Assembly: GCF_009932435.1 (NCBI RefSeq) | Contig: NZ_BJOU01000001.1 | Span: 558,001 to 622,000 of the forward strand | Direction: 5' to 3' | Source: Gordonia crocea | Lineage (GTDB): Bacteria > Actinomycetota > Actinomycetes > Mycobacteriales > Mycobacteriaceae | DNA length: 64,000 nucleotides | In this document: one piece after another, positions 38,784 through 50,079 of the stretch | Position numbering within the stretch: the first letter of the stretch is position 1 | Layout: every line of letters starts with the position of its first letter | The notes under the pieces: model-generated | Database searches by the model: none | What the model was told of the DNA's origin: nothing | What the model saw: only the letters and a program-made list of their open reading frames with translations | Translations under genes and position numbers: made by a program

Positions 38784-39224
38784 ATGACTGCTCTGCGTCA
38801 CAAGGTCGCCGCCGCCATCGTCGGTGTCGGTGCCGTCTCGGTGCTCGCCACCGGCGTTGCCAACGCGGCCCCGGTCCACGGCCCCGCGCCCAAGCCGGTG
38901 CCGAAGTCCACCCCGGTCCCGGAGACCAACTGCACCCTCGGCCAGGTGGAGAAGGCGTTGGCCAAGGAAGACCCGGCCGCGTGGAAGAAGATCAACAAGA
39001 ACCCGCAGCACCGCGCCCGGTTCGAGCAGATGGTCGTCCTGACCAAGGAGCAGCGCAAGGAGAAGAAGGCGGAGTGGAAGCGCGCCCACCCGACCGAGGC
39101 CGGCATTGTGCAGTTCCTCAAGGACAACAACATCTCGATGCACTCCCCGCAGGAGAAGGCGAAGATGAAGGCCGAGCGCAAGGCCACCATGGAGAAGGTC
39201 AAGGCGACCTGCTCGAAGTACTGA
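38784..39224 (+). CDS. Hemophore-related secreted protein, copy 2
   Basis: A 146-residue exported protein with signal peptide MTALRHKVAAAIVGVGAV... cleaved near VANAAP, then NCTLGQVEKALAKEDPAAWKKINKNPQHRARFEQM and a very Lys-rich helical half ending VKATCSKY. Two cysteines match those of copy 1, and the shared landmarks show a tandem duplication that has diverged. GAAAGGAAAG lies at good spacing before the ATG; an upstream in-frame start was rejected because it hides the signal peptide. It converges on the exporter gene. Confidence 0.75.
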   Translation: MTALRHKVAAAIVGVGAVSVLATGVANAAPVHGPAPKPVPKSTPVPETNCTLGQVEKALAKEDPAAWKKINKNPQHRARFEQMVVLTKEQRKEKKAEWKRAHPTEAGIVQFLKDNNISMHSPQEKAKMKAERKATMEKVKATCSKY

Positions 39225-39248
39225 TCTCAGTGGTGTTGATCCTGGCGA

Positions 39249-40724
39249 TCAACTCGTCGATGGTGCTGTTCCGGTCCGCCGGGGCAGCACCATCGTCGTC
39301 ACGACGGCCATGATGACGAGGATGACCGCGGCGGTCCCCAGGGCGGTGTGCATCCCGGTCATGAACGCCGATTTCGCCGTCTCGACGAGTTCGGTGTTGC
39401 CACCGGCTTCGGCGATCGCATCGGTCAGGGTGCCGCGGTAGGGAGAATCGTCGGGGCGAAGGGTCCGCGCGAAGACGACGGCGGCCAACGAGCCCAGCAA
39501 CGCCAACCCGAGTGCCTGGCCGAGTTCGAAGGCGGTTTCGGAGATGCCCGACGCGGCGCCGGCGCGCTCGGGTGGCACCGATCCGACGGCGACCACCGAC
39601 ACGAGGCTGAAGGCGGTGCCGTAACCGATGCCGGCGATCGTCGTGCCCGCCAGGAACGCCCACAACCCGTCGTGGACGCCGGTCCACTGCAGCACGGCCA
39701 TGCCGGTGGCGCAGACGGCGAGCGCGGTGATGAACGCCCCGCGCACCCCGAGGCGGGTGACGATCCGTGCCGATCCGAGCGAGAACGCGCACACCGTGGC
39801 GGCCATCGGGATGCCGAGCAGGGCCGCGTTGAGGGGATCGCGCCCGGTCACCGACTGCAGGTACTCGTTGATCAGATAGGTCGTGGCCGCCAGCGACATC
39901 ATCGCGGCCAGGGTCGTGCAGATCGCGACGGCGAAGGTCGGGTTGCGGAGCAGCCGGATGTCGACGAGGGGATGCTCGGCGCGGATGCAATGCACCACGA
40001 AACCGACCAGCAGCGCAAGACTGAGGACGCCGACGGCGACCGCCGTCGCATTCACCCCCGAGAGGGCGGCGTGCTTGACGGTATAGACGGCACCGAGGAT
40101 TCCGCCCACCGACAATCCGACACCCACCAGGTCGAAGGGGGCGTTGCCGGCGTCGGGGGCGCGCGAGTCGGCGGGTAGCAGCGGTGCGGCGAGCCACAGT
40201 GCGACGACGACCGGCACGTTGATGAGGAAGACCGAGCCCCACCAGTAGTGGTGCAGCAGCAGCCCGCCGACGATCGGACCCACCGCCGCGCCACCGGAGA
40301 AGGCCGCGGTCCACACGCCGATCGCCCGGGAGCGCTCGCGTTCCTCGGCGAACATCGTCGAGATGATCGCCAGGCTCGACGGGAGCAGGGTCGCGCCGCC
40401 GAACCCCATGAGCGCCCGTGCCGCGATCAGCATCGCGGGTCCCTGCGCGAAGGCGGCGAGCATCGAACCGGCGCCGAACACCGTGGCGCCGACGAGCAGC
40501 AGGCGCCGCCGACCCAGGCGGTCGCCGAGTGCGCCCATCGTGATCAGGAGCCCGGCGATCACGAAACTGTACGAGTCGAGGATCCACAGTGCGGCCGTCG
40601 GCGACGGGTCCAGATGTTTGGTCAGCTGCGGCATCGCGAGGAACAGGACCGAGACGTCCATCGACACCAACAGGACGGGCAGCAGGAGCACCCCCAGGCC
40701 CCACCATCGTCGGTTGCTGCTCAC
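39249..40724 (-). CDS. MFS drug exporter (DHA2, 14-helix, EmrB/QacA type)
   Basis: A 491-residue proton-driven exporter with about 14 hydrophobic helices. Motifs: LDSYSFVIAGLLITMGALGDRLGRRRLLL (motif A) near residues 48-76, and GGAAVGPIVGGLLL (motif C, the antiporter signature) near residue 145. Members export quaternary ammonium compounds, dyes, antibiotics or lipids. Its GTG start (40724) has no strong ribosome-binding site, and no regulator gene is adjacent. It is separated by 32 bp from the mannosyltransferase gene transcribed in the same direction. Confidence 0.88.
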   Translation of the reverse strand: MSSNRRWWGLGVLLLPVLLVSMDVSVLFLAMPQLTKHLDPSPTAALWILDSYSFVIAGLLITMGALGDRLGRRRLLLVGATVFGAGSMLAAFAQGPAMLIAARALMGFGGATLLPSSLAIISTMFAEERERSRAIGVWTAAFSGGAAVGPIVGGLLLHHYWWGSVFLINVPVVVALWLAAPLLPADSRAPDAGNAPFDLVGVGLSVGGILGAVYTVKHAALSGVNATAVAVGVLSLALLVGFVVHCIRAEHPLVDIRLLRNPTFAVAICTTLAAMMSLAATTYLINEYLQSVTGRDPLNAALLGIPMAATVCAFSLGSARIVTRLGVRGAFITALAVCATGMAVLQWTGVHDGLWAFLAGTTIAGIGYGTAFSLVSVVAVGSVPPERAGAASGISETAFELGQALGLALLGSLAAVVFARTLRPDDSPYRGTLTDAIAEAGGNTELVETAKSAFMTGMHTALGTAAVILVIMAVVTTMVLPRRTGTAPSTS

Positions 40725-40756
40725 CGGGCCGAGGGTAGACGGTGCTCGACGCTTCG

Positions 40757-42013
40757 CTACATCGCGTGCGGATAGACGGTCAGCATGTGCGCACCGAACC
40801 ACGAACTCAGCGCGATGACGCCGACCAGCACGGTGTTGCGCACCGCCGGTGTCTGGCGGGCAAGCACGTTCGCCACCGGGACGAGGAGGACGAAGGCCGG
40901 CAGCAGCAGCCGGGCCCGGCTCATCATCAGGCCGCTGGAGGCACAGATCGACACGGTCACCAGCGTGCCGTAGAGCAGCAGCGGCCACGGCGTGCGCGAC
41001 GCGACGTTGACCGCGACGAGGACCAGGGTCGCGACGACGATCAACGACGTGGCCACCGGGGCGACCTCACCGGACTTGGTCAAGCTGTAGTTGACGAAGC
41101 GGAAGGTGGCGCGGCCCCAGTCGAACTGGGTGCCCCACCCGGCCGTTTGGATCTCGAACCACCCCAGCGGGGAACCGGTGTGCCGCCACACCACGCCGAG
41201 GTAGCCCAGATACCCCAGTGGTGCGACGAGGATCGCCGCCCATGCCGGCCAGCCACCGCGCTCGATGCCGGCCGCACCGGTCTTGCCGCGGGGGATTCCG
41301 GTGGCCGCCAGGAATGCCGCGAGCATGACGACGGCGATGATCACGATTCCGGTGGGCCGGACCAACCCGGCGGCGCAGGCGGTGAACCCCGCCAGCAACC
41401 ACCGCTTCTCGATCACTCCCACCAGCGCCCATGCCACCAACGCGCAGAACAGCGCCTCGGTGTAGGCCATCGACAACACCACCGCCATCGGGGCGGCGGC
41501 GAACAGCACGAGCAAGGCGTAACCGGCCGCAGCGACCCGCTCCTCGTCGGCGTCGCGCCCCATCATCGTCGCGGCCGCCCACCGCCCGATCCGGGTCACC
41601 GCGACCGCCGCCAGTGCCCCCGAGGCGAGAGTCACGATGATGGCGCCCCCGTAGGCGTTGAGGCCGGGAAGCTTGGCCACCGCGCCGGCCAGATACGGAT
41701 AGCCGGGAAAGAAGGCATATGCGGTGTCGGGGGTGTGGATGCCGTAGGCGTCGGTGTGCGACGACGGCACCGCGCCGTATCCGTACCGGGCGATCGCCAC
41801 CATCCATCTGCCGTCCCACAACTGCAGGGTGGTGGGCAGCGACGTCCCGTGCAGATCGGCGAATCTGGCCAACACGGCCACCCCGATCAACCGGATCGCG
41901 AAGAAGGTCAGAATCGGCATGGCCCAGTCGGTGACGGCGTCGCGCGGCGCGATACGGCCGGGGGGCGGGGCCTTCTCGTCGGAATCGAGGTCGCCGGGTC
42001 GTGTGATGGACAT
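40757..42013 (-). CDS. PIG-V-like GT-C mannosyltransferase
   Basis: A 418-residue membrane glycosyltransferase with about ten to twelve helices. [18 protein letters not shown] near residue 65 is the WDGxWY...GY motif of the PIG-V (PF04188) family, whose Asp is the proposed catalytic residue; [15 protein letters not shown] follows. Uses a polyprenyl-phosphate-linked mannose outside the membrane. Acceptor unknown. The ATG at 42013 was chosen because further upstream the frame runs antisense to ask. Divergent from ask across 100 bp. Confidence 0.8.
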   Translation of the reverse strand: MSITRPGDLDSDEKAPPPGRIAPRDAVTDWAMPILTFFAIRLIGVAVLARFADLHGTSLPTTLQLWDGRWMVAIARYGYGAVPSSHTDAYGIHTPDTAYAFFPGYPYLAGAVAKLPGLNAYGGAIIVTLASGALAAVAVTRIGRWAAATMMGRDADEERVAAAGYALLVLFAAAPMAVVLSMAYTEALFCALVAWALVGVIEKRWLLAGFTACAAGLVRPTGIVIIAVVMLAAFLAATGIPRGKTGAAGIERGGWPAWAAILVAPLGYLGYLGVVWRHTGSPLGWFEIQTAGWGTQFDWGRATFRFVNYSLTKSGEVAPVATSLIVVATLVLVAVNVASRTPWPLLLYGTLVTVSICASSGLMMSRARLLLPAFVLLVPVANVLARQTPAVRNTVLVGVIALSSWFGAHMLTVYPHAM

Positions 42014-42066
42014 TACGGCGATCGTATCGGCGAAGGTGGGCATGCGGAGCGCCAACGCTGGACCGG

Positions 42067-42072
42067 TAGACT
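42067..42072 (+). promoter_or_regulatory. -10 box of the ask-asd operon
   Basis: TAGACT lies 41 nt before the ask GTG, with AAGAGAGG in between as a ribosome-binding site. Here the leader is ordinary, in contrast to the leaderless genes nearby. No -35 box is evident. Confidence 0.5.
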
Positions 42073-42113
42073 CGGCTGTCGGCAACTCCCCAGGTGAAGA
42101 GAGGCAAACTCCG

Positions 42114-44407
<2,294 letters not shown>

Positions 44408-44422
44408 GTCGGGCGACTCTCC

Positions 44423-45123
44423 TCAGGGAACCTGCCGGTAGCTCACCATGACCCGGCGCGCCTCGAACGCGGCGTTCGCGTGGTCGATGGCGGCAATCAT
44501 GCCCGACGACGCCGGTGCGGTACTCAACACGACGATCTCCACCGCCTTGTAGTTGCGGATCCCCGCTTTCCGGAGATCGCGGCGGATGAAGCCCGTCCGC
44601 ATGCGCATGTCGAACCCGTGGAGGCGGCGGTGGAAGAGGTCGAGGACGGCGGCGTCGCTCGCCCCAGCTGGGAGTAGGTCGTCGTTGCGCATTTCCAGCC
44701 GCAGCCACTTGCTGTGCCGGTCGAAATCGGCCCCGTCCGGTAGCGAGATGTCGCGCGGGTAGGTCGGTTGCGGCACGAACAGCGGTTGCGGCGCTGATGG
44801 TGGGGCGGCAGTGGTGGGGACGGACAGGGCGACCACCACGAATTCCCGGTCGATCAGTCCATCGAAGGTTTCCCCGCCGAGTAGTTCGTCGAACACGGTG
44901 ATGTGCGCGGTCTCGTCGTCGCCGGCCCTCGCCGTCCCAGCCGGGCGCCGATGGACATCACGCAGGGGTCCATCGTCATCGGTTCGACGACGACGTCGCG
45001 GCCCACCTGGGCGAAACCTGCTTGGCCCGGTGCAATCAGGTTGAACAGCACGGTGGGACCGCCGACGCCCAGTTCGTCCAAGTGGGTATCAGCGACGATG
45101 CCCAACGATGTCTTCCACCCCAT
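44423..45123 (-). pseudogene. Uncharacterised protein gene with a frameshift
   Basis: Two minus-strand frames overlap and look like one gene. The first (ATG at 45123; MGWKTSLGIVADTHLDELG to VMSIGARLG) runs out at 44854. The second encodes TARAGDDETAHITVFDELLGG, then FVVVALSVPT and continues to YRQVP at 44423. Joining them with a -1 shift at about 44920-44950 gives one plausible acidic protein of about 233 residues. I do not recognise the family. The join lies near runs of three to four C/G residues, so a sequencing error, a true mutation or programmed slippage are all possible. If it is intact, the gene is a normal cytoplasmic CDS. Confidence 0.55.
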
Positions 45124-45217
45124 GTGTACCAACCTAAATGTTCTGTCGTCTCGGAGCAGACGGGAGGTGGTTACGGGCTCGGCCGCGGTGAGCCCGGTAG
45201 GACACTAAGCTGGCTGC

Positions 45218-45394
45218 ATGAGCGATGACGACCAGTGGTTCTACGAGATCTCGACCGGCAAGGTGACCCGCGGCAAGCAGGGCAGTGTGCTCGACCGCAT
45301 GGGGCCCTACCCCGACGAGGCGACCGCGCGTCGCGCGCTGGAGATCGCCCGGGAGCGCAATGAAGCCGCCGACGCGGCCGACGATGAAGATTGA
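45218..45394 (+). CDS. Small SPOR-like protein, 58 residues
   Basis: Encodes MSDDDQWFYEISTGKVTRGK, then a central DRMGPYPDEATARRALEIARERNEA and an acidic tail DAADDED. The WFY...TGKV...GPYPDEATARRAL pattern is the small SPOR-like protein widespread in actinobacteria. Codon pattern and the conserved motif support it as real although it is short. The stop codon lies in the first unit of the 25-bp tandem repeat that follows. Confidence 0.8.
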   Translation: MSDDDQWFYEISTGKVTRGKQGSVLDRMGPYPDEATARRALEIARERNEAADAADDED

Positions 45395-45476
45395 CGGCTC
45401 CGCCGTCGGCGAAGACTGACGGCTCCGCCGTCGGCGACGATTGACGGCTCCGCCGTCGGCGAAGATTGACGGCGCC
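45386..45476. repeat. Tandem 25-bp repeat, each unit a small hairpin
   Basis: Three full units (45386-45410, 45411-45435, 45436-45460) and a partial fourth (45461-45476) differ at only a few bases. Each contains GACGGC-TCC-GCCGTC, a 6-bp stem with a 3-nt loop, and a TGA. The array begins inside the end of the SPOR-like gene and may end its transcript. The rest of the 187-bp gap to the next gene holds only that gene's promoter-like TAACGT. Confidence 0.85.
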
Positions 45477-45581
45477 AGCACATAACGCCAGGCCGTCGAG
45501 CGGGTTGCAATAGGGGCACGCCCGGTGACGATCGCGGCACGGTGCTTTCGAAACGCGAGAATCCCCGGTTAACGTGCCGAT

Positions 45582-46838
45582 ATGCGCCAGATCGTTGTCC
45601 GTGCGCCCCGCCGTGTTCGCCGGGTCGCTCTCGCGACCGTTGCGTCGACGGTGCTCGCCGCCGCGGTGACGGCCACCCTGCCGTTCGCGCAGGCCGCAGA
45701 CTTCTACACACCGCCCGCCCAGGTGGGGCCGGCGGCATCGCAACCCGGCGTACTCGTCCGGACCCAGCCGATGCCCAGCATCCTCCCGGGACGGGCGACC
45801 CGGATCATGTACATGACCAGCTACCAGGACGAGGACCCGGTGGCCGCGACCGGCGTCGTCGTCGAACCCGGCGTGCCGTGGGGCGGCGGCGGACCGCGCC
45901 CGACGGTGGTCATCGGTCCGGGCACGTCCGGCCAGGGCGACCAGTGCGCCCCGTCGAAAAACATGGGCAGCCCCATCGGGATCGACCCGGGCAAGCGGAG
46001 TGTCGCGCTCAACTACGTCGCGCCGGAGGCATTGCTCTACCTGAACAACGGTGTGCGGGTCGTGATCGTCGACTACATCGGGATGGGCACCCCCGGCGTG
46101 CACACGTACTTGAACCGCGCCGAGCAGGGATACGCGATGATCGACGCCGCGCGGGCGGCCCTGAAACTGGCCAACGCGCCCGGAGATGCGCCGATCGGAT
46201 TCTCCGGCTACTCGCAGGGCGGCGGGGCGGCCGCCGCGGCCGCCGAACTCGTCGGCGCCTATGCCCCCGAACTCGACGTGCGCGCCACCTATGCCGGCGC
46301 CCCGACTGCCGATTTGATCAGCGTGATTCGTAAGTTCGACGGCGGTCGCAACGCCGGGTCGATCGGCTACGTGTTGAACGGGCTGGCGGTGCGCTACCCG
46401 AAGCTGGGGCCCATCCTCGACCGCGAACTCAACCCGGCCGGCAAGGCGATGCTCGCCGCCGTCGCCAACCAGTGCGTGGTCGATACCGGCAACGCCTACG
46501 GATTCCGCCGGAGCAACCTCTGGACGACATCGGGACTGTCCATCGGCGACCTCGTCATGCGGACCCCGGCGCTGCTCAAAGCCTTCGACGACCAGCGCAT
46601 CGGCACCAAGCGGCCCACCGCGCCGGTGCTGCTGGAGGGGGCGCCGGCCGACGACGTGGTGCCCTACGGGCAGGTGCGACGGCTCTACGACGAGTGGCGC
46701 GCCAAGGGTGCGGCGGTGACGATCCTGACCGACGGCACGCCGCCGATACTGCCCGGAACCGGTGCCACGCACATCCTGGCGATGCCGCCCAACCTGGTCC
46801 CCGGCGCCAACTACATCCTGTCGGCGTTCGCGGGGTAG
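45582..46838 (+). CDS. Secreted LIP-family lipase
   Basis: A 418-residue exported lipase (PF03583 secretory lipase): signal peptide of about 38 residues ending near AQAADF, then the alpha/beta-hydrolase fold. Motifs: SYQDEDPVAATGVVVEPG, VIGPGTSGQGDQCAPS (oxyanion loop), IGFSGYSQGGGAAAAAAEL (nucleophile GYSQG near residue 211), GAPADDVVPYGQVRRLYDEW (acid) and GATHILA near residue 400 (His). Two cysteines (QCAP, QCVV). Hydrolyses triacylglycerols or related esters outside the cell. The ATG lies 6 nt after TAACGT (45570-45575). Confidence 0.9.
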   Translation: MRQIVVRAPRRVRRVALATVASTVLAAAVTATLPFAQAADFYTPPAQVGPAASQPGVLVRTQPMPSILPGRATRIMYMTSYQDEDPVAATGVVVEPGVPWGGGGPRPTVVIGPGTSGQGDQCAPSKNMGSPIGIDPGKRSVALNYVAPEALLYLNNGVRVVIVDYIGMGTPGVHTYLNRAEQGYAMIDAARAALKLANAPGDAPIGFSGYSQGGGAAAAAAELVGAYAPELDVRATYAGAPTADLISVIRKFDGGRNAGSIGYVLNGLAVRYPKLGPILDRELNPAGKAMLAAVANQCVVDTGNAYGFRRSNLWTTSGLSIGDLVMRTPALLKAFDDQRIGTKRPTAPVLLEGAPADDVVPYGQVRRLYDEWRAKGAAVTILTDGTPPILPGTGATHILAMPPNLVPGANYILSAFAG

Positions 46839-46890
46839 CCGAGCCCGCAACCGGGCTTGTGTGCGTGTCCGTTGTGGGAGGATTCCGTCC

Positions 46891-47460
46891 ATGACACGGG
46901 CTGGAAAATGGCTTACCGCCGTCGGTGCGGTGATCCTCGTCGCGGGTGTGGTCGGCGGGGTGCTCCTCGCGGTCAACGGCTTCCGGTCGGTCTTGGCATT
47001 CGAGGACGAGGAGATCAAGGTCAACGGGCCGGGCAACTCGATCACCCATCACTTCGACGCCGGGGAGAAGATCGCGCTGTACACCTACGGAGCCAACGGC
47101 GTCTACGTCGGGCCGACGCCGAAATGCGACGTCACCGGTCCGGCACCCCTGAAGCCGGGGAGCTCGGTCGTCAGTTCGGTGACGGTCAACCAGCGGTCCA
47201 GGATCTCGTTCGCCTCGTTCGTCGTCGAACAGTCGGGGCAGTACCGGTTCACCTGCGACCAGAGCGGCGTGACCATCGCCCCGCCGCTGTCCTCGGTCGG
47301 CATCCTCGGCGGTGTCGGGGGAATCTTCCTGGCTGTCTTCGCCGGGATCATCGGCGTGGTCCTCCTGCTCGTCGGGATCGTGCTGTGGGTCGTCGGCCGC
47401 GGTCGCGCGCGGTCGGCGCCGGTGGGGCCGCAGACCGACGACCCGAAGGCAGAGAGCTGA
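46891..47460 (+). CDS. Two-helix membrane protein with extracytoplasmic domain
   Basis: A 189-residue protein: helix 1 about residues 6-30 (LTAVGAVILVAGVVGGVLLAV), an extracellular beta-rich domain of about 95 residues with two cysteines (PKCDVTG and FTCDQSG), helix 2 near residues 140-170 and a short charged tail. It looks like actinobacterial proteins of unknown function. GGGAGG precedes the ATG. Only 2 bp separate it from the next gene, so the two are probably co-transcribed. Confidence 0.72.
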   Translation: MTRAGKWLTAVGAVILVAGVVGGVLLAVNGFRSVLAFEDEEIKVNGPGNSITHHFDAGEKIALYTYGANGVYVGPTPKCDVTGPAPLKPGSSVVSSVTVNQRSRISFASFVVEQSGQYRFTCDQSGVTIAPPLSSVGILGGVGGIFLAVFAGIIGVVLLLVGIVLWVVGRGRARSAPVGPQTDDPKAES

Positions 47461-47462
47461 CC

Positions 47463-48869
47463 GTGCGGGCATCACTCCTCGCAGTCCTCGCCGGACTGCT
47501 CGTCCTCGCCGTGCCGGTGGCCCCGCACGGCCACGCCACCCCGGGCGTCGACGTCGGGCCCCCGGGCACCTCCCTCATGCACGGCGACTTGGCGTCGACC
47601 GACTCGACACCGTTCCGCGGTCCGGGTCGAGGGACCCGCCTCACCGGCTCCTCGGTTCCCGGCGGTGCCTGCGCGGCGACCTTCGTCGGCCGCGACGGCA
47701 TCCCGGTGTCGTTGTGCACCCAGTTCCTCGGGGCGGGCGGCTTCGCCGTTCGGACCGTCACCCTGTTCCATCCGCGCACCGCAGCGGTGCTGGCGCGGCT
47801 GCCGCTGACCAAGGGTGGGCTGCTCGGCGGGGTGTACGGATACCTCGACGCCCAGGACCGGGTCGTCGTCGCCGACGGGTCGGGGGCCATCGTGCGCGTC
47901 GCCCACCGGGGCGGCCTGGTTGCGCCGCGGCTGTTCGTCGCCGACCGGGTCTCGCTGGCCGGGCACCTGCCGCACGGCGACGCCGTCACCGGCCTGGCGC
48001 CCGACTACCAGGGCCGCGTCTGGTTCGTCACCACCCACGGCGTCGTCGGGACGGTGACGACGGTCCGCGGACGCCCCCGGGTGGCGTCGGTCCGGCTGCC
48101 GCGCGGCGAACAACTCGGCAACGGGCTGTCGGTGCGTCCGCAGGGCGTGTCGGTGCTGACCACCCATGCGCTCTACGAGATGACGGCGGCGGCCGACGGG
48201 GTGCCGCGCACCCGGTGGCGCCGGGCCTATGACCGCGGGTCGGCGCGCAAGCCCGGCCAGCTGACCTGGGGATCGGGCACCACCCCCACCTACTTCGGGC
48301 CCGGCGGAAGCCAATGGGTCGCCATCGTCGACAACGCCGACCACGCGCCCCACCTGCTGGTCTACCGCAGCGACGACGGTGCGCCGGTCTGCCGGATGCG
48401 GGCCTTCGTCCGCAGCGGCCCCGGCACCGAGAACTCGATCCTCGCCCGCGGCAACTCGTTGGTCATCCCCAGCACCTACGGCTACCAGTACCCGCCGCAG
48501 GCGGTGACGGGTCCGGCGAACCCGTCGTCGGCGACCTTCGTCGGCGGATCGACCCGCGTCGACGTCTCCGCGACGGGGTGTCGGCGGGTGTGGGAGAACG
48601 GCGACCGCATCGCGACGCTCCCGCGTCTGGCCCGCGGCGACGGGGTGGTCTACGCGTTGGGCTACGGCCCGGTCGTGCCCGGCGTCCCGCAACAGGTCGG
48701 GCCGGTCTATCTGATCGGCAGCGACTTCGCGACGGGGCGGCGCGTGGTCACGCTGCCGGTGGGCGACGGCCCGATCGACGAGCCGATGGAGTTGACCGGC
48801 ACCATCACGCCCCAGGGGACGCTGTGGCAGGCCACCCTGGGCCGGATGCTGCGGATCAGCCGGCGCTGA
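47463..48869 (+). CDS. Secreted beta-propeller-like protein
   Basis: A 468-residue protein with an N-terminal signal peptide (ASLLAVLAGLLVLAVPVAPHGHA). Repeated blocks follow, each with short beta-strands (GGVYGYLDAQDRVVVADGSG, TGLAPDYQGRVWFVTTHG, GTENSILARGNSLVIPSTYG, GDGVVYALGYG), suggesting a six- or seven-bladed propeller of the PQQ/SMP-30 kind. Cysteines GACAATF, SLCTQF, PVCRMR and TGCRRV could form two disulfides. No enzyme motif is seen. Same operon as the two-helix protein. Confidence 0.7.
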   Translation: MRASLLAVLAGLLVLAVPVAPHGHATPGVDVGPPGTSLMHGDLASTDSTPFRGPGRGTRLTGSSVPGGACAATFVGRDGIPVSLCTQFLGAGGFAVRTVTLFHPRTAAVLARLPLTKGGLLGGVYGYLDAQDRVVVADGSGAIVRVAHRGGLVAPRLFVADRVSLAGHLPHGDAVTGLAPDYQGRVWFVTTHGVVGTVTTVRGRPRVASVRLPRGEQLGNGLSVRPQGVSVLTTHALYEMTAAADGVPRTRWRRAYDRGSARKPGQLTWGSGTTPTYFGPGGSQWVAIVDNADHAPHLLVYRSDDGAPVCRMRAFVRSGPGTENSILARGNSLVIPSTYGYQYPPQAVTGPANPSSATFVGGSTRVDVSATGCRRVWENGDRIATLPRLARGDGVVYALGYGPVVPGVPQQVGPVYLIGSDFATGRRVVTLPVGDGPIDEPMELTGTITPQGTLWQATLGRMLRISRR

Positions 48870-48878
48870 GCCGCACCG

Positions 48879-50078
48879 CTACTCGAACAGCGTCTGCCCC
48901 AGGTACTCGTCGTCGGAGCGCACCCCCGGCGGGATGGCGAACACCGCGGACCCGATCGGCGTCGTCCAGGTGTTGAGCGCATCGGCCTCGGCGAGGCGCC
49001 GTTGCACCGGCAGGAACTGCTCTACGACGTCGCGCTGGTAGGCGACGAAAATCAGTCCGGCCTCGCTGGTCCGGCCGGGCGGCGGCGGGTCGTCGTAGTT
49101 GTAGGCCTGCCGCAGGAAGCGCTCGGCGGGGGTTCGCGCGTGGGCGCGCGCGATGTGCGCGTTGGCGGGGATGATCGGGATCCCTTCGCGGGTCCGGGTG
49201 AAGTCGGGTTCGTCGTGCTCGGACGTGCCGGTCAGCGGCGCCCCGTTGTCCTGCCGCCGCCCCATCGTCAGGTCGCGGGCGTCGGGGTCGAGCTCGTCCC
49301 AGGTGTCCAGCAACATTCGGATGCGGCGCACCACCATCGTCGTGCCCCCGGCGAACCAGGGCTGGGCGGTGCCGTCGTGCCAGACGAGGCCGTCCAGGTC
49401 GGGGCCGGGCGCCGGGTTGACCGTCCCGTCGAGGTGGCCCATGAGGTTGCGCATGGTCTGGCCGGACGGATGCGTGCCGACGGCGTGCCGGAATCCCCGC
49501 TGCGACCAGCGCAGCGTCGCCAGGGTGCGCACGTTTTTGCCCAACACCCGCACGGCGTGGGCGAGGGTCACCGGGTCGTCGCTGCCGACGCGCAGCAGTA
49601 AATCGCCGCCACTCCAGCGCGGCTCGAGTCGGTCGATGCGCAGCGGCGGGAGCGGCGTGACCGAGGCGGGCCGGCGGTCGGCCCGGCCGACCCGGTCGAA
49701 AAAGGTCGGGCCGAATCCCACCGTCACCGTCAGGCGCGCCGGGGCGTGCGCCAACTCCGGTTCGGTGTCGGCGAGGGCGGGTGTCCCGGCAGTCAGGCGG
49801 GCGGCATCGGTGGTCCACAGCCGCAGCAGCGCCATCGCCTCGTCGGCACCCAGGCCGGGCCGCAGATCGAGGGCGAGGAACTGTGCGTGGGCCTGCGGGG
49901 CGGTCGCCACGCCGGCCTGGTGCGTGCCGAAGAAGGGGACGGTCGGGGAGTGGTGGTCGGGTCGGCTCGCGGCCGAGGCGGCCGCGGCACCGACCCCGGC
50001 CGCCCCGAGCACGGCGGCGCTCCCGGTGAGGAGTCGCCGCCGGCTCAGACCCGACCGCGGTGCGGTCGAGTCGGACAC
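48879..50078 (-). CDS. Tat-exported dye-decolorising (DyP-type) peroxidase
   Basis: A 399-residue haem peroxidase. The N-terminus SRRRLLTGSAAVLGAAGVG is a Tat signal. GHLDGTVNP near residue 214 is the GxxDG motif with the distal Asp, the probable haem-ligand His is in NAHIARAHA near residue 308, and a distal Arg region precedes QAYNYDD. EfeB-like members belong to iron uptake systems, but no EfeU/EfeO genes are adjacent; here it follows a copper chaperone. The GTG start is one base after the stop of that gene. Peroxide-driven oxidation of dyes or porphyrins outside the cell is the family activity. Confidence 0.88.
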   Translation of the reverse strand: MSDSTAPRSGLSRRRLLTGSAAVLGAAGVGAAAASAASRPDHHSPTVPFFGTHQAGVATAPQAHAQFLALDLRPGLGADEAMALLRLWTTDAARLTAGTPALADTEPELAHAPARLTVTVGFGPTFFDRVGRADRRPASVTPLPPLRIDRLEPRWSGGDLLLRVGSDDPVTLAHAVRVLGKNVRTLATLRWSQRGFRHAVGTHPSGQTMRNLMGHLDGTVNPAPGPDLDGLVWHDGTAQPWFAGGTTMVVRRIRMLLDTWDELDPDARDLTMGRRQDNGAPLTGTSEHDEPDFTRTREGIPIIPANAHIARAHARTPAERFLRQAYNYDDPPPPGRTSEAGLIFVAYQRDVVEQFLPVQRRLAEADALNTWTTPIGSAVFAIPPGVRSDDEYLGQTLFE

Positions 50079-50079
50079 G

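Noticed and set aside
45386..45476. Possible CRISPR array
   Set aside because: Units follow each other without unique spacers and there are no cas genes, so it is a simple tandem repeat.
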